Shown: piece by piece, positions 36,095-44,357 of the stretch | Numbering within the stretch: the first letter of the stretch is position 1 | Layout: each line of letters begins with the position of its first letter | DNA from: Burkholderia cepacia | GTDB lineage: Bacteria > Pseudomonadota > Gammaproteobacteria > Burkholderiales > Burkholderiaceae | DNA: 64,000 nucleotides | Assembly: GCF_001718835.1 (NCBI RefSeq) | Contig: NZ_CP013444.1 | Location: 2,232,001 to 2,296,000, forward strand | Reading direction: 5' to 3' | Translations under genes and position numbers: made by a program | The notes under the pieces: generated by a model | Databases searched by the model: none | The model's input: the letters and a program-made list of their open reading frames with translations, nothing else | Told to the model about the DNA's origin: nothing

Positions 36095-36999
36095 CGCGCC
36101 GCCTCGTCCGCCACGCATCGTGCGAACACGTCGACCGGATGGCCCGGGGCGTTGACCGGTGCGTGCGCATGCCACCAGCGCGCGATGTCGTGCCCCGTCG
36201 CGAACCACGCATCGCCGGTACCGCGCACGTACTCGAGCAACGCGCGCAGCAGATCGATCCGCCCGGCCGTGCCGATGATCTCGGGATGCAGGCGCAACAC
36301 GCAGCACAGCCCGAAACGCCTGAACCCGTCGACGTCGCGCTGCCAATTGTCGAGCACGTCGCGGTACGCGGCGATGCGCGGCTGGCCTGCCGGCACGGGC
36401 GGCGACAGGTTGAACTCGAAATACGGTTCGTCCTCCAGTTCGTAGTGCAGCGGCAGTTCGACGAGCCGTGCGCCGTTCACGTCGCCGCTGCTACGCGGAT
36501 GCACGTAAGGCAAATCGTCGCCGCGCCAGGACGACGACCACGTGAAACCTTCCGCGACGAGAAATTCGGCAAAGCCGTCGGCCCAGTTGCCGGTGAACGA
36601 GCGAAAGCCGTTCGCGTCGCGACCGGTCGCGTCCGCGAGCGCCGCACGCCCCGCGCGGCACGCGTCGATCTGGCCGGCAAGCGGCAATGCATCGAAATCC
36701 TCGCAGCGATAGCCGTTCACGCCGAGCTCGTGGCCGGCAGCGACAATCTCGCATACCGTGCCCCGATGCGTTTCGGCGACGGCGCCGGGCACGAACCAGC
36801 TCGTCGGCACGCCGAACGCGTCGAACGCCGCAAGCAGCCGGTCGACACCGCGCGTCGCGCCGTAACGCCAGACCGACAGCGATTTCTCGCGGCCGACGAT
36901 ACGCGGTTCGCGCGTCTGGATGCCATGAATGTCGTTGAAGTCGACCGTGATCGCGACCGCGTATCGCGCGCCGCCCGGCCATACAGGAAGGTGGGTCAC
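36091..36999 (-). CDS. NodB-fold polysaccharide deacetylase paralogue with degenerate metal site
   Basis: A 302-residue protein of the PuuE/polysaccharide-deacetylase family. It aligns along its length with its neighbour at 36996, but the metal-binding segment differs: here GHELGVNGYRCEDF, where the neighbour has GHEIGYHGYRHEAF, so both ligand histidines of the HxxxH motif are replaced (Asn and Cys). The first catalytic motif is also altered (TVDFNDIHG). It is therefore probably not a classical metal deacetylase and may be a regulatory or heterodimer partner. The start GTG (36999) overlaps the upstream gene stop (GTGA) and the stop overlaps the downstream gene start, so all three are coupled. 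Confidence 0.8.
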   Translation of the reverse strand: MTHLPVWPGGARYAVAITVDFNDIHGIQTREPRIVGREKSLSVWRYGATRGVDRLLAAFDAFGVPTSWFVPGAVAETHRGTVCEIVAAGHELGVNGYRCEDFDALPLAGQIDACRAGRAALADATGRDANGFRSFTGNWADGFAEFLVAEGFTWSSSWRGDDLPYVHPRSSGDVNGARLVELPLHYELEDEPYFEFNLSPPVPAGQPRIAAYRDVLDNWQRDVDGFRRFGLCCVLRLHPEIIGTAGRIDLLRALLEYVRGTGDAWFATGHDIARWWHAHAPVNAPGHPVDVFARCVADEAAR

Positions 37000-37868
37000 G
37001 TGCCGCTCCGTTGGGTGGGCACCGCATCTCGCGCGGCCTGTCTGAGCCGCCACTCGGCTACATCGCGGCAGCGCGCGAACCATACGCCGTCCTGCGCGCA
37101 CATGTGATCGAGCCAGGCCTCCAGCAGCGCGATGCGTCCCGGTTTGCCGCACACCTTTGGATGAAGGAGCGTCGTCAGGCACAGCCCTTCACGGACTACG
37201 CCGTCGAATTCGCGCGTCCAGTTGTCGAGCGTCGCGCCGTAGCCCGCGATCCGGTCGAGTCCGGCCGGGTAGTCAGGGTTGCGGTAATACGCGAGCGACG
37301 CGTAGTCGTCGGTCTCCCAGCGGCCGGGAATCTCGACGAGCGGCGGCTCGCCGTCCTCGCCGTGCAGCAGGTACGGTCGGTCGTCGCCGCGCATCGAGCT
37401 CGAATAGCACACGCCCGCCTCGCGCAGTACGGCCACCGTCGCCGCGCTCCAGTCGCCGGACGGCGTGCGGAACCCCACCGGCCGCACGCCGAGCGTGCGC
37501 GCGAAGATATCGGCCGATTGCGCCATGATCTCGCGCTGCCGATCGGGCGCAAGCGTCCAGAACGCTTCGTGCCGATAGCCGTGATAGCCGATCTCGTGGC
37601 CGTGCTCGACGATCGCCGCGCATTGCGCGGGCCACGTTCGCGCGACCCAGGCGGGCACGAAGAACGTCGCGGGCAGCGCGAAGGACGCGAGCATGTCGAG
37701 CAGCCGGCCGAGCGCGCGCCACGGCCCGTAGCTGCCGAGCGTGAAATACGCGGGGTTGCGCCAGATCGACCCGTTCAGCATCGCGTCGCCGGTCGGGCCG
37801 TCGAGATCGAACGCAAGCGCGACGCATGCGCGCTTCCCGTCCGGCCAGCGGGGAGCCTGGTCCGTCAT
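36996..37868 (-). CDS. NodB-fold polysaccharide deacetylase (PuuE-like)
   Basis: A 290-residue carbohydrate-esterase-4/NodB-fold hydrolase. Motif 1 is ALAFDLDGPTG (catalytic Asp pair), motif 2 is GHEIGYHGYRHEAF with the metal-binding His residues, motif 3 is GFRTPSGDWS, and a late HPKVCGKPGRI supplies the final His. Small proteins of this subgroup (PuuE-type) act on small amides such as allantoin or formylated compounds rather than polysaccharide, which suits a cytoplasmic catabolic operon with an amino-acid importer; there is no signal peptide. It lies seven bases after the binding-protein gene and overlaps its degenerate paralogue. Confidence 0.83.
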   Translation of the reverse strand: MTDQAPRWPDGKRACVALAFDLDGPTGDAMLNGSIWRNPAYFTLGSYGPWRALGRLLDMLASFALPATFFVPAWVARTWPAQCAAIVEHGHEIGYHGYRHEAFWTLAPDRQREIMAQSADIFARTLGVRPVGFRTPSGDWSAATVAVLREAGVCYSSSMRGDDRPYLLHGEDGEPPLVEIPGRWETDDYASLAYYRNPDYPAGLDRIAGYGATLDNWTREFDGVVREGLCLTTLLHPKVCGKPGRIALLEAWLDHMCAQDGVWFARCRDVAEWRLRQAARDAVPTQRSGT

Positions 37869-37875
37869 CGCGCGC

Positions 37876-38709
37876 TCAGTGGGTGCCGTTGATCATCGCC
37901 TTCGCCACCGCGTGTTCCTGCAGCCCCCATTTCGCGAGCAGCTTCCGGTACGAGCCGTCCGCGATCAACTGGTCGAGCGCCGCCGTCAGTGCGCTGCTCA
38001 GCGCCGTGTTGCTCTTCGCGACGCCGATGCCCGTGTATTGCGACAGGAACGGCTTGCCGACCGGCGCATACGCGTTCTGCTCGAGGCTGTTCTGGTACGG
38101 CAGCGTCTCGCCGCCCTGCACGGCCGCGTCGATGCGGTTCTGGCGCAGCTGCATCCGCGCATCCGACGAGCCGTCGGTGCCCACCACGACGATCGCCGGC
38201 TTGCCGGCCTTCACGCAGTTCTCCGCGCTCCACGCGGTCGTATTGTCCGGGAACGACGTGCGCCGGCTCGACCCCACGCGCTTGCCGCACAGCGCGCTCA
38301 TCTGCGTGAACTCGCCGGCGCGTGCCTTCAGCACGTAAAACTGCGGGCCCGTCTCGATGTAGTCGACGAACGTCACCACATCGCGGCGCGTCGGCAGGTC
38401 GGTCATTCCGGACAGGATCATGTCGACGCGTTGCGTCGCGACCGCGCTCATCATCTGGTCGAAGCTCGTCTCGACCCAGTTGAGTTTCGCGCCCATCTTC
38501 GCGGCAAGCGCCTCGCCGAGATCGACGTCGAAGCCCGCGAGCTTGTCGGTCGCCGGATCCTTGTATTCGAACGGCGGATAGTTCGGCACGATCGCGACGT
38601 TCAGCGTGCGTTTCGCGCTCGCGGCCTGCGCGGCGGCGTACGGTGCATGAAACACGAGCGCACCGAATGCGACGGCGGCCAGCGTGCGGGTCAGGAGGGA
38701 TGCTTTCAT
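37876..38709 (-). CDS. polar amino-acid ABC transporter binding protein (SBP family 3)
   Basis: A 277-residue periplasmic binding protein. Signal peptide MKASLLTRTLAAVAFGALVF ends near YAAAQA. Family 3 features: VAIVPNYPPFEYKDP, LAGFDVDLGEALAAKMGAKLNWV, FDQMMSAVATQRVDMILSGMT and a C-terminal ALDQLIADGSYRKLLAKWGL. These proteins bind polar amino acids or opine-like compounds. The start at 38709 begins the signal peptide. Fourth gene of the ArgH-like operon, with the permease and ATPase genes upstream. Confidence 0.88.
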   Translation of the reverse strand: MKASLLTRTLAAVAFGALVFHAPYAAAQAASAKRTLNVAIVPNYPPFEYKDPATDKLAGFDVDLGEALAAKMGAKLNWVETSFDQMMSAVATQRVDMILSGMTDLPTRRDVVTFVDYIETGPQFYVLKARAGEFTQMSALCGKRVGSSRRTSFPDNTTAWSAENCVKAGKPAIVVVGTDGSSDARMQLRQNRIDAAVQGGETLPYQNSLEQNAYAPVGKPFLSQYTGIGVAKSNTALSSALTAALDQLIADGSYRKLLAKWGLQEHAVAKAMINGTH

Positions 38710-38791
38710 GGGGGTGTCGCCTTGTCGTTGCGGGCTTGTATCGTTGACGGAGGAATCGTTCGGGCGTTTCTGCACGGGGCGCCCGGCCCGC

Positions 38792-39595
38792 TCAAGCAAT
38801 CACCGCCGAAATGAAGTCGCGTGTGCGCGCATGTGCCGGTGCGGACAGCACCTGGTCCGGCGGCCCGCTTTCGACGATCCGGCCGCCGTCCATGAACACG
38901 ACGCGGTCGGCCACCTCGCGCGCGAAGCCGAGCTCGTGCGTGACGACGATCATCGTCATCCCGCTCTTCGCGAGATCGCGCATCACGGCCAGCACTTCGC
39001 CGACGAGTTCGGGATCGAGCGCCGACGTCGGTTCGTCGAACAGGATCAACTGCGGATGCATCGCGAGCGCCCGCGCGATCGCGACGCGCTGCTGCTGGCC
39101 GCCCGACAGCTCGACCGGAAACGCGTCGCATTTGTGAGCGAGCCCGACGCGGGCGAGCAGCGCGCGCGCCTCCTCGTCCGCTTGCGCACGGCGGCGCTTG
39201 AGCACCTGCACGGGGCCCTCGATCACGTTTTCGAGCGCGGTCTTGTGCGGGAACAGGTTGAAGCGCTGGAACACCATGCTCGTCGCCAGCCGCTGGCGCG
39301 CGACCTGGCGCTCGGACAGCTCGTGGAGCCGATTGCCCGTGCGCCGGTAGCCGGCCAGTTCGCCGTTGACCCACAGCGCGCCCGCGCTGATCGCCTCGAG
39401 TTGATTGATGCAGCGCAGGAACGTGCTCTTGCCCGAGCCCGACGGGCCGATGATGCAGAGCACTTCGCCCTGCTCGACGTCGAGCGTGATGCCGTGCAGC
39501 GCCTGGAAATCGCCGTACGACTTGCGTACATCTACCGCGCGAACGACCGCGTTGGTCATGACGTTCTCCCGATGGGGTTGGATCGTGTCGTTCAT
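38792..39595 (-). CDS. polar amino-acid ABC transporter ATPase
   Basis: A 267-residue ATPase of the GlnQ/HisP class. Walker A GPSGSGKST, Q-loop MVFQRFNLFPHKTALENV, signature LSGGQQQRVAIARAL, Walker B LILFDEPTSALDPELV, switch His in IVVTHELGFAREVADRV. The ATG at 39595 overlaps the permease stop (ATGA); a downstream ATG at 39559 with GGGAGAA in front is an alternative start. It lacks a TOBE domain, as usual for this class. Confidence 0.9.
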   Translation of the reverse strand: MNDTIQPHRENVMTNAVVRAVDVRKSYGDFQALHGITLDVEQGEVLCIIGPSGSGKSTFLRCINQLEAISAGALWVNGELAGYRRTGNRLHELSERQVARQRLATSMVFQRFNLFPHKTALENVIEGPVQVLKRRRAQADEEARALLARVGLAHKCDAFPVELSGGQQQRVAIARALAMHPQLILFDEPTSALDPELVGEVLAVMRDLAKSGMTMIVVTHELGFAREVADRVVFMDGGRIVESGPPDQVLSAPAHARTRDFISAVIA

Positions 39596-40485
39596 TTGCG
39601 GCCCGCCGCGCGCCCGGCGCCGCGTGCGAAGCGCCGTTCGACGCCGGCCTGTGCAAGCGACAGCACGGTGACGACCGCGAGATACCAGATGCCGGCGACG
39701 ATCAGCAGCTCGATCACGCGGGCATTCGCGTAGTAGATGTTCTGCGCGTTATGCAGCATCTCCGCGTACTGCACGACGCTCGCGAGCGACGTCAGCTTGA
39801 CCATGCCGATCAGTTCGTTGCCGATCGGCGGCACGATCACGCGCATCGCCTGCGGCAGGATGATGCGGCGCAGCGCCTGCAGGCGCGCCATGCCGATCGA
39901 TTTCGCGGCCTCGTACTGGCCTGTATCGACCGACAGCAGCCCGGCCCGCACGACTTCCGACGTATACGCGCCCTGGTTGATGCCGAGTCCGAGCACGGCC
40001 GCGAGGAACGGCGTCATCACGTCGACGGTCCGGTATTCGGCGATGCCCGGGATGCCGAGCGTCGGAAACACCAGCGCCAGGTTGAACCACAGCAGCAACT
40101 GCAGAATCACCGGGGTGCCGCGGAACAGCCAGATGTAGCCCTGCGCGATCGCCCCGAGCACCGGGTTCGACGACAGCCGCATCACCGCGGTGACGACCCC
40201 GAGCACGACACCGACCGTCATCGCGAGGACGGTCATCACGATCGTGTTGGCGAGCCCCGTCAGGATCGAGCGCGCGGTCAGGAACTGGCCGACGACACGC
40301 CATTCGATCTGTCCGCGCGCGAACGCGGCGGCGATATAGGCGAGCGCGGCAACGATCGCGACCGATGCGACGTAGCGGCCCCAGTAGCGCCGGCGCACAC
40401 GCACGAGGGCGGCCGTGTCGTCCGCGGCCGCATCGGCCGCCGACGGTGCGCCGTCGAGGCGGCGGGAATCGGATGCGCTCAGCAT
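39592..40485 (-). CDS. polar amino-acid ABC transporter permease
   Basis: A 297-residue permease of the HisM/GlnP class. After a polar ~40-residue N-terminus the helices begin at YVASVAIVAALAYIAAAF; the family segment SILTGLANTIVMTVLAMTVGVVLG is followed by the EAA coupling loop EAAKSIGMARLQALRRIILPQAM. A single permease gene implies a homodimer. The start overlaps the lyase stop by seven bases, so translation is coupled. Confidence 0.88.
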   Translation of the reverse strand: MLSASDSRRLDGAPSAADAAADDTAALVRVRRRYWGRYVASVAIVAALAYIAAAFARGQIEWRVVGQFLTARSILTGLANTIVMTVLAMTVGVVLGVVTAVMRLSSNPVLGAIAQGYIWLFRGTPVILQLLLWFNLALVFPTLGIPGIAEYRTVDVMTPFLAAVLGLGINQGAYTSEVVRAGLLSVDTGQYEAAKSIGMARLQALRRIILPQAMRVIVPPIGNELIGMVKLTSLASVVQYAEMLHNAQNIYYANARVIELLIVAGIWYLAVVTVLSLAQAGVERRFARGAGRAAGRK

Positions 40486-41912
40486 GACGGCCCCCGGTAA
40501 TCGGCCGCCCACGCGGCCTGGCGCTCGATTGCCTCGCTCAGGCGGTCGATCTGTTCGCGCACGCGTGCGGGCGACGTGCCGCCCGCCCCGCCGCGTGCGG
40601 CGACGGCCGCGTCGAGCGTCAGATGCGCGCGCACCGCCGGTGCGAGGCGCGTGTCGACGGCCTGCAACTGTTCGGCGCTCGCGTCGGCCAGCTCGACGCC
40701 GTCCCGCTCGCACGCTCGCACGAGCGTGCCGGTGATCTCGTGTGCCTCGCTGAACGGCACGCCCGTCAGCGCGAGCCAGTCGGCGACCTCGGTGGCGAGC
40801 GTGAAGCCGAGCGGCGCCTGGCGACGCATCTCGTCGACGTTCACGCGCATCGTGCGGATCATCCCCGCCATCGCGGGCAGCACGAGTTCGAGCGTGTCGA
40901 TCGAATCGAACGCGGCGATCTTGTCTTCCGCGAGATCGCGGTTGTACGCGAGCGGCAGCGACTTCAGCGTCGCGAGCAGCCCCGTCAGGTTGCCGATCAG
41001 GCGCCCCGCCTTGCCGCGCGTGAGTTCCGCGATGTCCGGGTTCTTCTTCTGCGGCATGATCGAGCTGCCGGTCGCGTAGCCGTCGTCGAGTTCCACCCAG
41101 CGGAATTGTCGCGACGTCCACAGGATCACTTCTTCCGACAGGCGAGACAGGTTCACGGCGAGCATGCTCGTGACGAATGCGAATTCGGCGACGTGATCGC
41201 GCGCGGCCACCGCGTCGATCGAGTTCTCGCACGGCGCGTCGTAGCCCAGCTCCCGCGCCGACAGCTCGGGCCGCACGCAGATCGCCGAGCCCGCGAGCGC
41301 GGCCGCGCCGAGCGGCGAACGCGCGGTGCGACGGTCCCAGTCGACCAGGCGATCGGCATCGCGATACAGCGACTGCGCGTGGGCGAGCAATTGATGGCCG
41401 AACACGATCGGCTGCGCCGGCTGCAGGTGGGTGAAGCCGGCCGTCACCGTGTCGACATGCCGGCTCGCCTGGCCGATCAGCGCATCCTGCAGGTCGAGCA
41501 CGCCGCGCACGAGCTGGCGCGCCTTGTCGCGCAGGTACAGGCGCAGGTCGTTCGCCGCCTGGTCGTTGCGCGAGCGCCCGGCGCGCAGCTTGCCGCCGAG
41601 CGCCGGCAGCCGCTGCGTGAGCACGCGCTCGAGGAAGGTGTGCACGTCCTCGTCGGCAAGCGACGGCGCGATCGCACCGGCCGCGTAGTCGCGCGCGATG
41701 CGGTCCATCGCGGCCAGCAACTGCGCGAGGTCGTCGTCGTTCACGATGCCGGCGCGGTTCAATTCGCGCGCATGCGCACGCGAGCCGGCCAGATCGTACG
41801 GCACGAGACGGTAGAAACTCGGATCGGAACGCGACAGGTTCTGCAACGCGTCGGACGGTTCGGACTGGAAACGGCCGCCCCACAGGCGTTCGATCGGTTC
41901 GGTAAGGCTCAT
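40479..41912 (-). CDS. argininosuccinate-lyase-family C-N lyase (catabolic paralogue)
   Basis: A 477-residue member of the aspartase/fumarase superfamily, ArgH branch. The superfamily signature GSSIMPQKKNPD is intact, as are TAGFTHLQPAQPIVFGHQLLA (catalytic His region) and GKLRAGRSRNDQ. Such enzymes cleave a C-N bond to release fumarate. Its place as first gene of an importer-deacetylase-MmgE operon, not with argFG, suggests a catabolic substrate such as an N-substituted aspartate rather than arginine biosynthesis; that is inference. The start at 41912 is the first ATG before conserved sequence. Divergent from a LysR-type regulator 83 bases away. Confidence 0.88.
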   Translation of the reverse strand: MSLTEPIERLWGGRFQSEPSDALQNLSRSDPSFYRLVPYDLAGSRAHARELNRAGIVNDDDLAQLLAAMDRIARDYAAGAIAPSLADEDVHTFLERVLTQRLPALGGKLRAGRSRNDQAANDLRLYLRDKARQLVRGVLDLQDALIGQASRHVDTVTAGFTHLQPAQPIVFGHQLLAHAQSLYRDADRLVDWDRRTARSPLGAAALAGSAICVRPELSARELGYDAPCENSIDAVAARDHVAEFAFVTSMLAVNLSRLSEEVILWTSRQFRWVELDDGYATGSSIMPQKKNPDIAELTRGKAGRLIGNLTGLLATLKSLPLAYNRDLAEDKIAAFDSIDTLELVLPAMAGMIRTMRVNVDEMRRQAPLGFTLATEVADWLALTGVPFSEAHEITGTLVRACERDGVELADASAEQLQAVDTRLAPAVRAHLTLDAAVAARGGAGGTSPARVREQIDRLSEAIERQAAWAADYRGPSC

Positions 41913-41995
41913 TGCGGTCGACCTCGACTCGGTTGGATGCCCCCAACTGTAGGCATTCAATTTTTTTGTTGTAGCGAGAAATTGGCTCCGCTTAA

Positions 41996-42916
41996 ATGAA
42001 GTTTTTCTCAGCACCGTCGCCTTCGACGTGCCCGCCGATGCGCAACCGCCTGCCCCCGCTGAACCCGCTTCGCGCATTCGAGGCCGCCGCCCGGCGCGGC
42101 AGCGTGTCGGCCGCCGCCGACGAACTGCACGTGACCGCGAGCGCGGTCAGCCACCAGATCCGCATTCTCGAAAGCACGCTCGGCGTCGCGCTATTCGTCA
42201 GATCAAAGGCCCGCGTGAAGCTCACGCCCGAAGGCGAGGCGCTGCTGGAACCGGTTGGCGCCGCGTTCGACCTGATCGCGAACGCCACCGTCAGGCTCGA
42301 TTCGCCGTCCGCCGTCGGCGATCTCGTCGTGTCAACGCCGCTGTCGCTAACGTCGCGCTGGCTCGCCCGGCACATCGGCAATTTTCTAGAGCGCTATCCG
42401 GGCGTCCACCTGAAGGTGATTCCGTCGAACGACGAGCGCGAGATCTATTCACCGGACGTCGACGTCTGCATCCGCTACGGAGAAGGCACCTGGCGCAACC
42501 GGCACGTCGAGCTGCTCGAGCATCCGGCGCTGTTCCCGGTCGTGAGCCCGGCGTTGATGAACGGGCCCGATGCGATCCGCAAGGTGCAGGATCTCGCGGG
42601 GCGCACGCTGTTCTGCGAGCATGCGGGCTCGTGGATGCGCTGGCTGGCGGAAGCAAACGCCGACAAGCTGCCGGGCATCCGCATCCTCGAAATCGGCAAC
42701 GCGCACATCGGTGTCGAAGCCGCTGTGCACGGGCAAGGCGTCGCGCTCGGCGACAGCCTGTCCGTGCGCGATGACCTGATCGACGGCACGCTCGTGCGGC
42801 CATTCAGCGCAACGGTGCCGTCACGTCATGCGTACTATCTCGTCACGCGTCACGAGATGACCGAGACGCCGCTCGTGACCGCGTTCACGGCATGGCTACG
42901 CGCACGCCCCGCGTAA
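41996..42916 (+). CDS. LysR-family regulator (GcvA-like)
   Basis: A 306-residue LysR-type regulator. The N-terminal helix-turn-helix is LRAFEAAARRGSVSAAADELHVTASAVSHQIRILE, of the GcvA/AmpR subgroup, followed by the substrate-binding domain (LVVSTPLSLTSRWLARHIGNFLERYPGV). An ATG at 42038 just before the helix-turn-helix may be the true start; the first 14 residues are not conserved. It is divergent from the ArgH-like operon and is its probable activator, with an inducer related to the pathway substrate. Confidence 0.88.
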   Translation: MKFFSAPSPSTCPPMRNRLPPLNPLRAFEAAARRGSVSAAADELHVTASAVSHQIRILESTLGVALFVRSKARVKLTPEGEALLEPVGAAFDLIANATVRLDSPSAVGDLVVSTPLSLTSRWLARHIGNFLERYPGVHLKVIPSNDEREIYSPDVDVCIRYGEGTWRNRHVELLEHPALFPVVSPALMNGPDAIRKVQDLAGRTLFCEHAGSWMRWLAEANADKLPGIRILEIGNAHIGVEAAVHGQGVALGDSLSVRDDLIDGTLVRPFSATVPSRHAYYLVTRHEMTETPLVTAFTAWLRARPA

Positions 42917-42947
42917 TGCGCGCGCTTGTTTGTGACGAGGCTCGAAG

Positions 42948-43476
42948 TCAGGAAACGAGACTCGCGAAGTCGTCCCACACCATGACGATGTTCTGCGAGC
43001 GCCAAATCGGCCCCGCATCGACGTACTCGCCGGCGCACCGGCCGCTCAGCGCCTCGTAAAACGCAATCGCGGCCGCGTTTCCCTTGACCACGCTCAACGC
43101 GGCGCCCGGATACCGCGATGCCTCCAGGTGTGTCGCGAGCCGTGCCAGCAACTGTCGGCCAATGCCGCGACGCTTGAATTCGCGATCGACGTACAGCAAC
43201 TTGATCCCGCCACGGCCACCGAAAGTCGGTTCCGACGGCGCGCCGGCCGCTCCGATGCCGACGATCCTGCCATCGGTTTCAGCGACGAGCACCAGCTGGT
43301 CGCGCTCGTTCGACGCCAGCTTCTCCCGCCATTTCCTGCCACGATAATGCTCGTCGAGGACGGCATGCACCCGCACCGGTGCAAGATCGCGATAGGTATG
43401 CCGCCACCTTGACGTGAAAATCGGCGATCGCTTGCGCATCGTCGATATCGGCGGGCCTGATGGAAATTCCAGTCAT
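42948..43476 (-). pseudogene. GNAT acetyltransferase, broken by a single-base frameshift
   Basis: The 5' part, from ATG 43476, reads MTGISIRPADIDDAQAIADF then HVKV; after that the homologous sequence WRHTYRDLAPVRVHAVLDEHY continues one frame over, and proceeds to the stop at 42948 through the acetyl-CoA loop region KRRGIGRQLLARLATHL and the C-terminal AAIAFYEAL. A net one-base loss near 43404-43411 explains it. If repaired the protein would be about 175 residues, the usual GNAT length. The context (GTCAAGGTGGCGG on the coding strand) is not a homopolymer, so a sequencing slip is less likely but not excluded. Confidence 0.75.
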
Positions 43477-43621
43477 TGGCGACTCTCTTCGGCGGCTGTG
43501 CGCGGTTTGCATGAACGGAGTCTCGACGATCCGGGCCGCGATGTCGAATGACGGTGAACCAACGCGGGGTCGTAGGCATGCGCGGAGTCGGTCTGACGGA
43601 CTTCATCGCCGTGTTCAGGTT

Positions 43622-43868
43622 GCCATGTCGAATTCGTGCGTGCCGTAAAAAACGATCTCGGCGATCGTCGGCCGGTCGGTCACGTCGATCACTAGCACGC
43701 CGTCGCCGATCGAAGCCTTGAGATCGCTTGAAGAAGCCCGTCGTGTACAGCGCGCGAATGAATGCCATCCCCCGTTCTTCCGAGAATGTTTCGCGGATCT
43801 TGACCGAGCAGGAACGATGCGATCGTGCGAGCTTCGATGTGCTTGGTCCCATTGATACGGATATCGCG
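43622..43868 (-). pseudogene. BamA/Omp85-type POTRA-domain fragment with frameshifts
   Basis: The minus strand yields, in three successive frames, IRINGTKHIEARTIASFLLG, then ERGMAFIRALYTTGFF, then GDGVLVIDVTDRPTIAEI followed by FYGTHEFD. This is the first and start of the second POTRA repeat of a BamA-family outer-membrane assembly protein, with frameshifts near 43785 and 43730. No barrel-domain sequence follows, so only about 80 codons survive. A decayed paralogue of bamA rather than the housekeeping gene is the natural reading. Confidence 0.7.
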
Positions 43869-43929
43869 ATATTGTTGCTGGTTGCGCACCATGCGCATAG
43901 TCGGACGTGATTCCGCCGGAGTGCAGCAC

Positions 43930-44357
43930 GCGCAGTGCGACAAATCTCTTCAGTGCTTTTGAACATACGGATGACCGACGAATTTCGAGCGGCCAAATGC
44001 AGGAGTCGGCCGTCTCGCTTCCGTTACACCGCGCTTAGGCGCGCATTTCTTTCGATTTCCAAATGTTTCCAGCGCGAAAGCTGCACGGGGATATACGGCA
44101 GCTGTCCTGGTGCGCGCAGTACGTTGCAAGGCGTACCCGATACGGAAGGTCCGGTGCGGCGGTGCGCCACAAATGCATCGACGGCCAATCGCCGCCGTAA
44201 CGTACGGAAACATCAATGCATGGCTATGTCAATCTAAAGAACTATCGGTTGCGATCTAATGCACATCAATCTGGATTGCCAATACCAGCCTCATCGCAAA
44301 ACGGGCACCACAGAGATGGAACCTGTTTTCCCGCTTCCAATTGCTTTGAATAGTCAA
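43930..44357. other. gap upstream of the porin, no gene seen
   Basis: About 430 bases without a convincing coding frame. It lies between the POTRA fragment and the porin and should carry the porin promoter. Composition is closer to average than the flanking coding DNA. Confidence 0.4.

Noticed and set aside
39592..41946. 784-codon frame as a possible lyase-permease fusion
   Set aside because: Only the last 297 codons encode the permease; the upstream part is the wrong frame of the ArgH-like gene, which is intact in its own frame.
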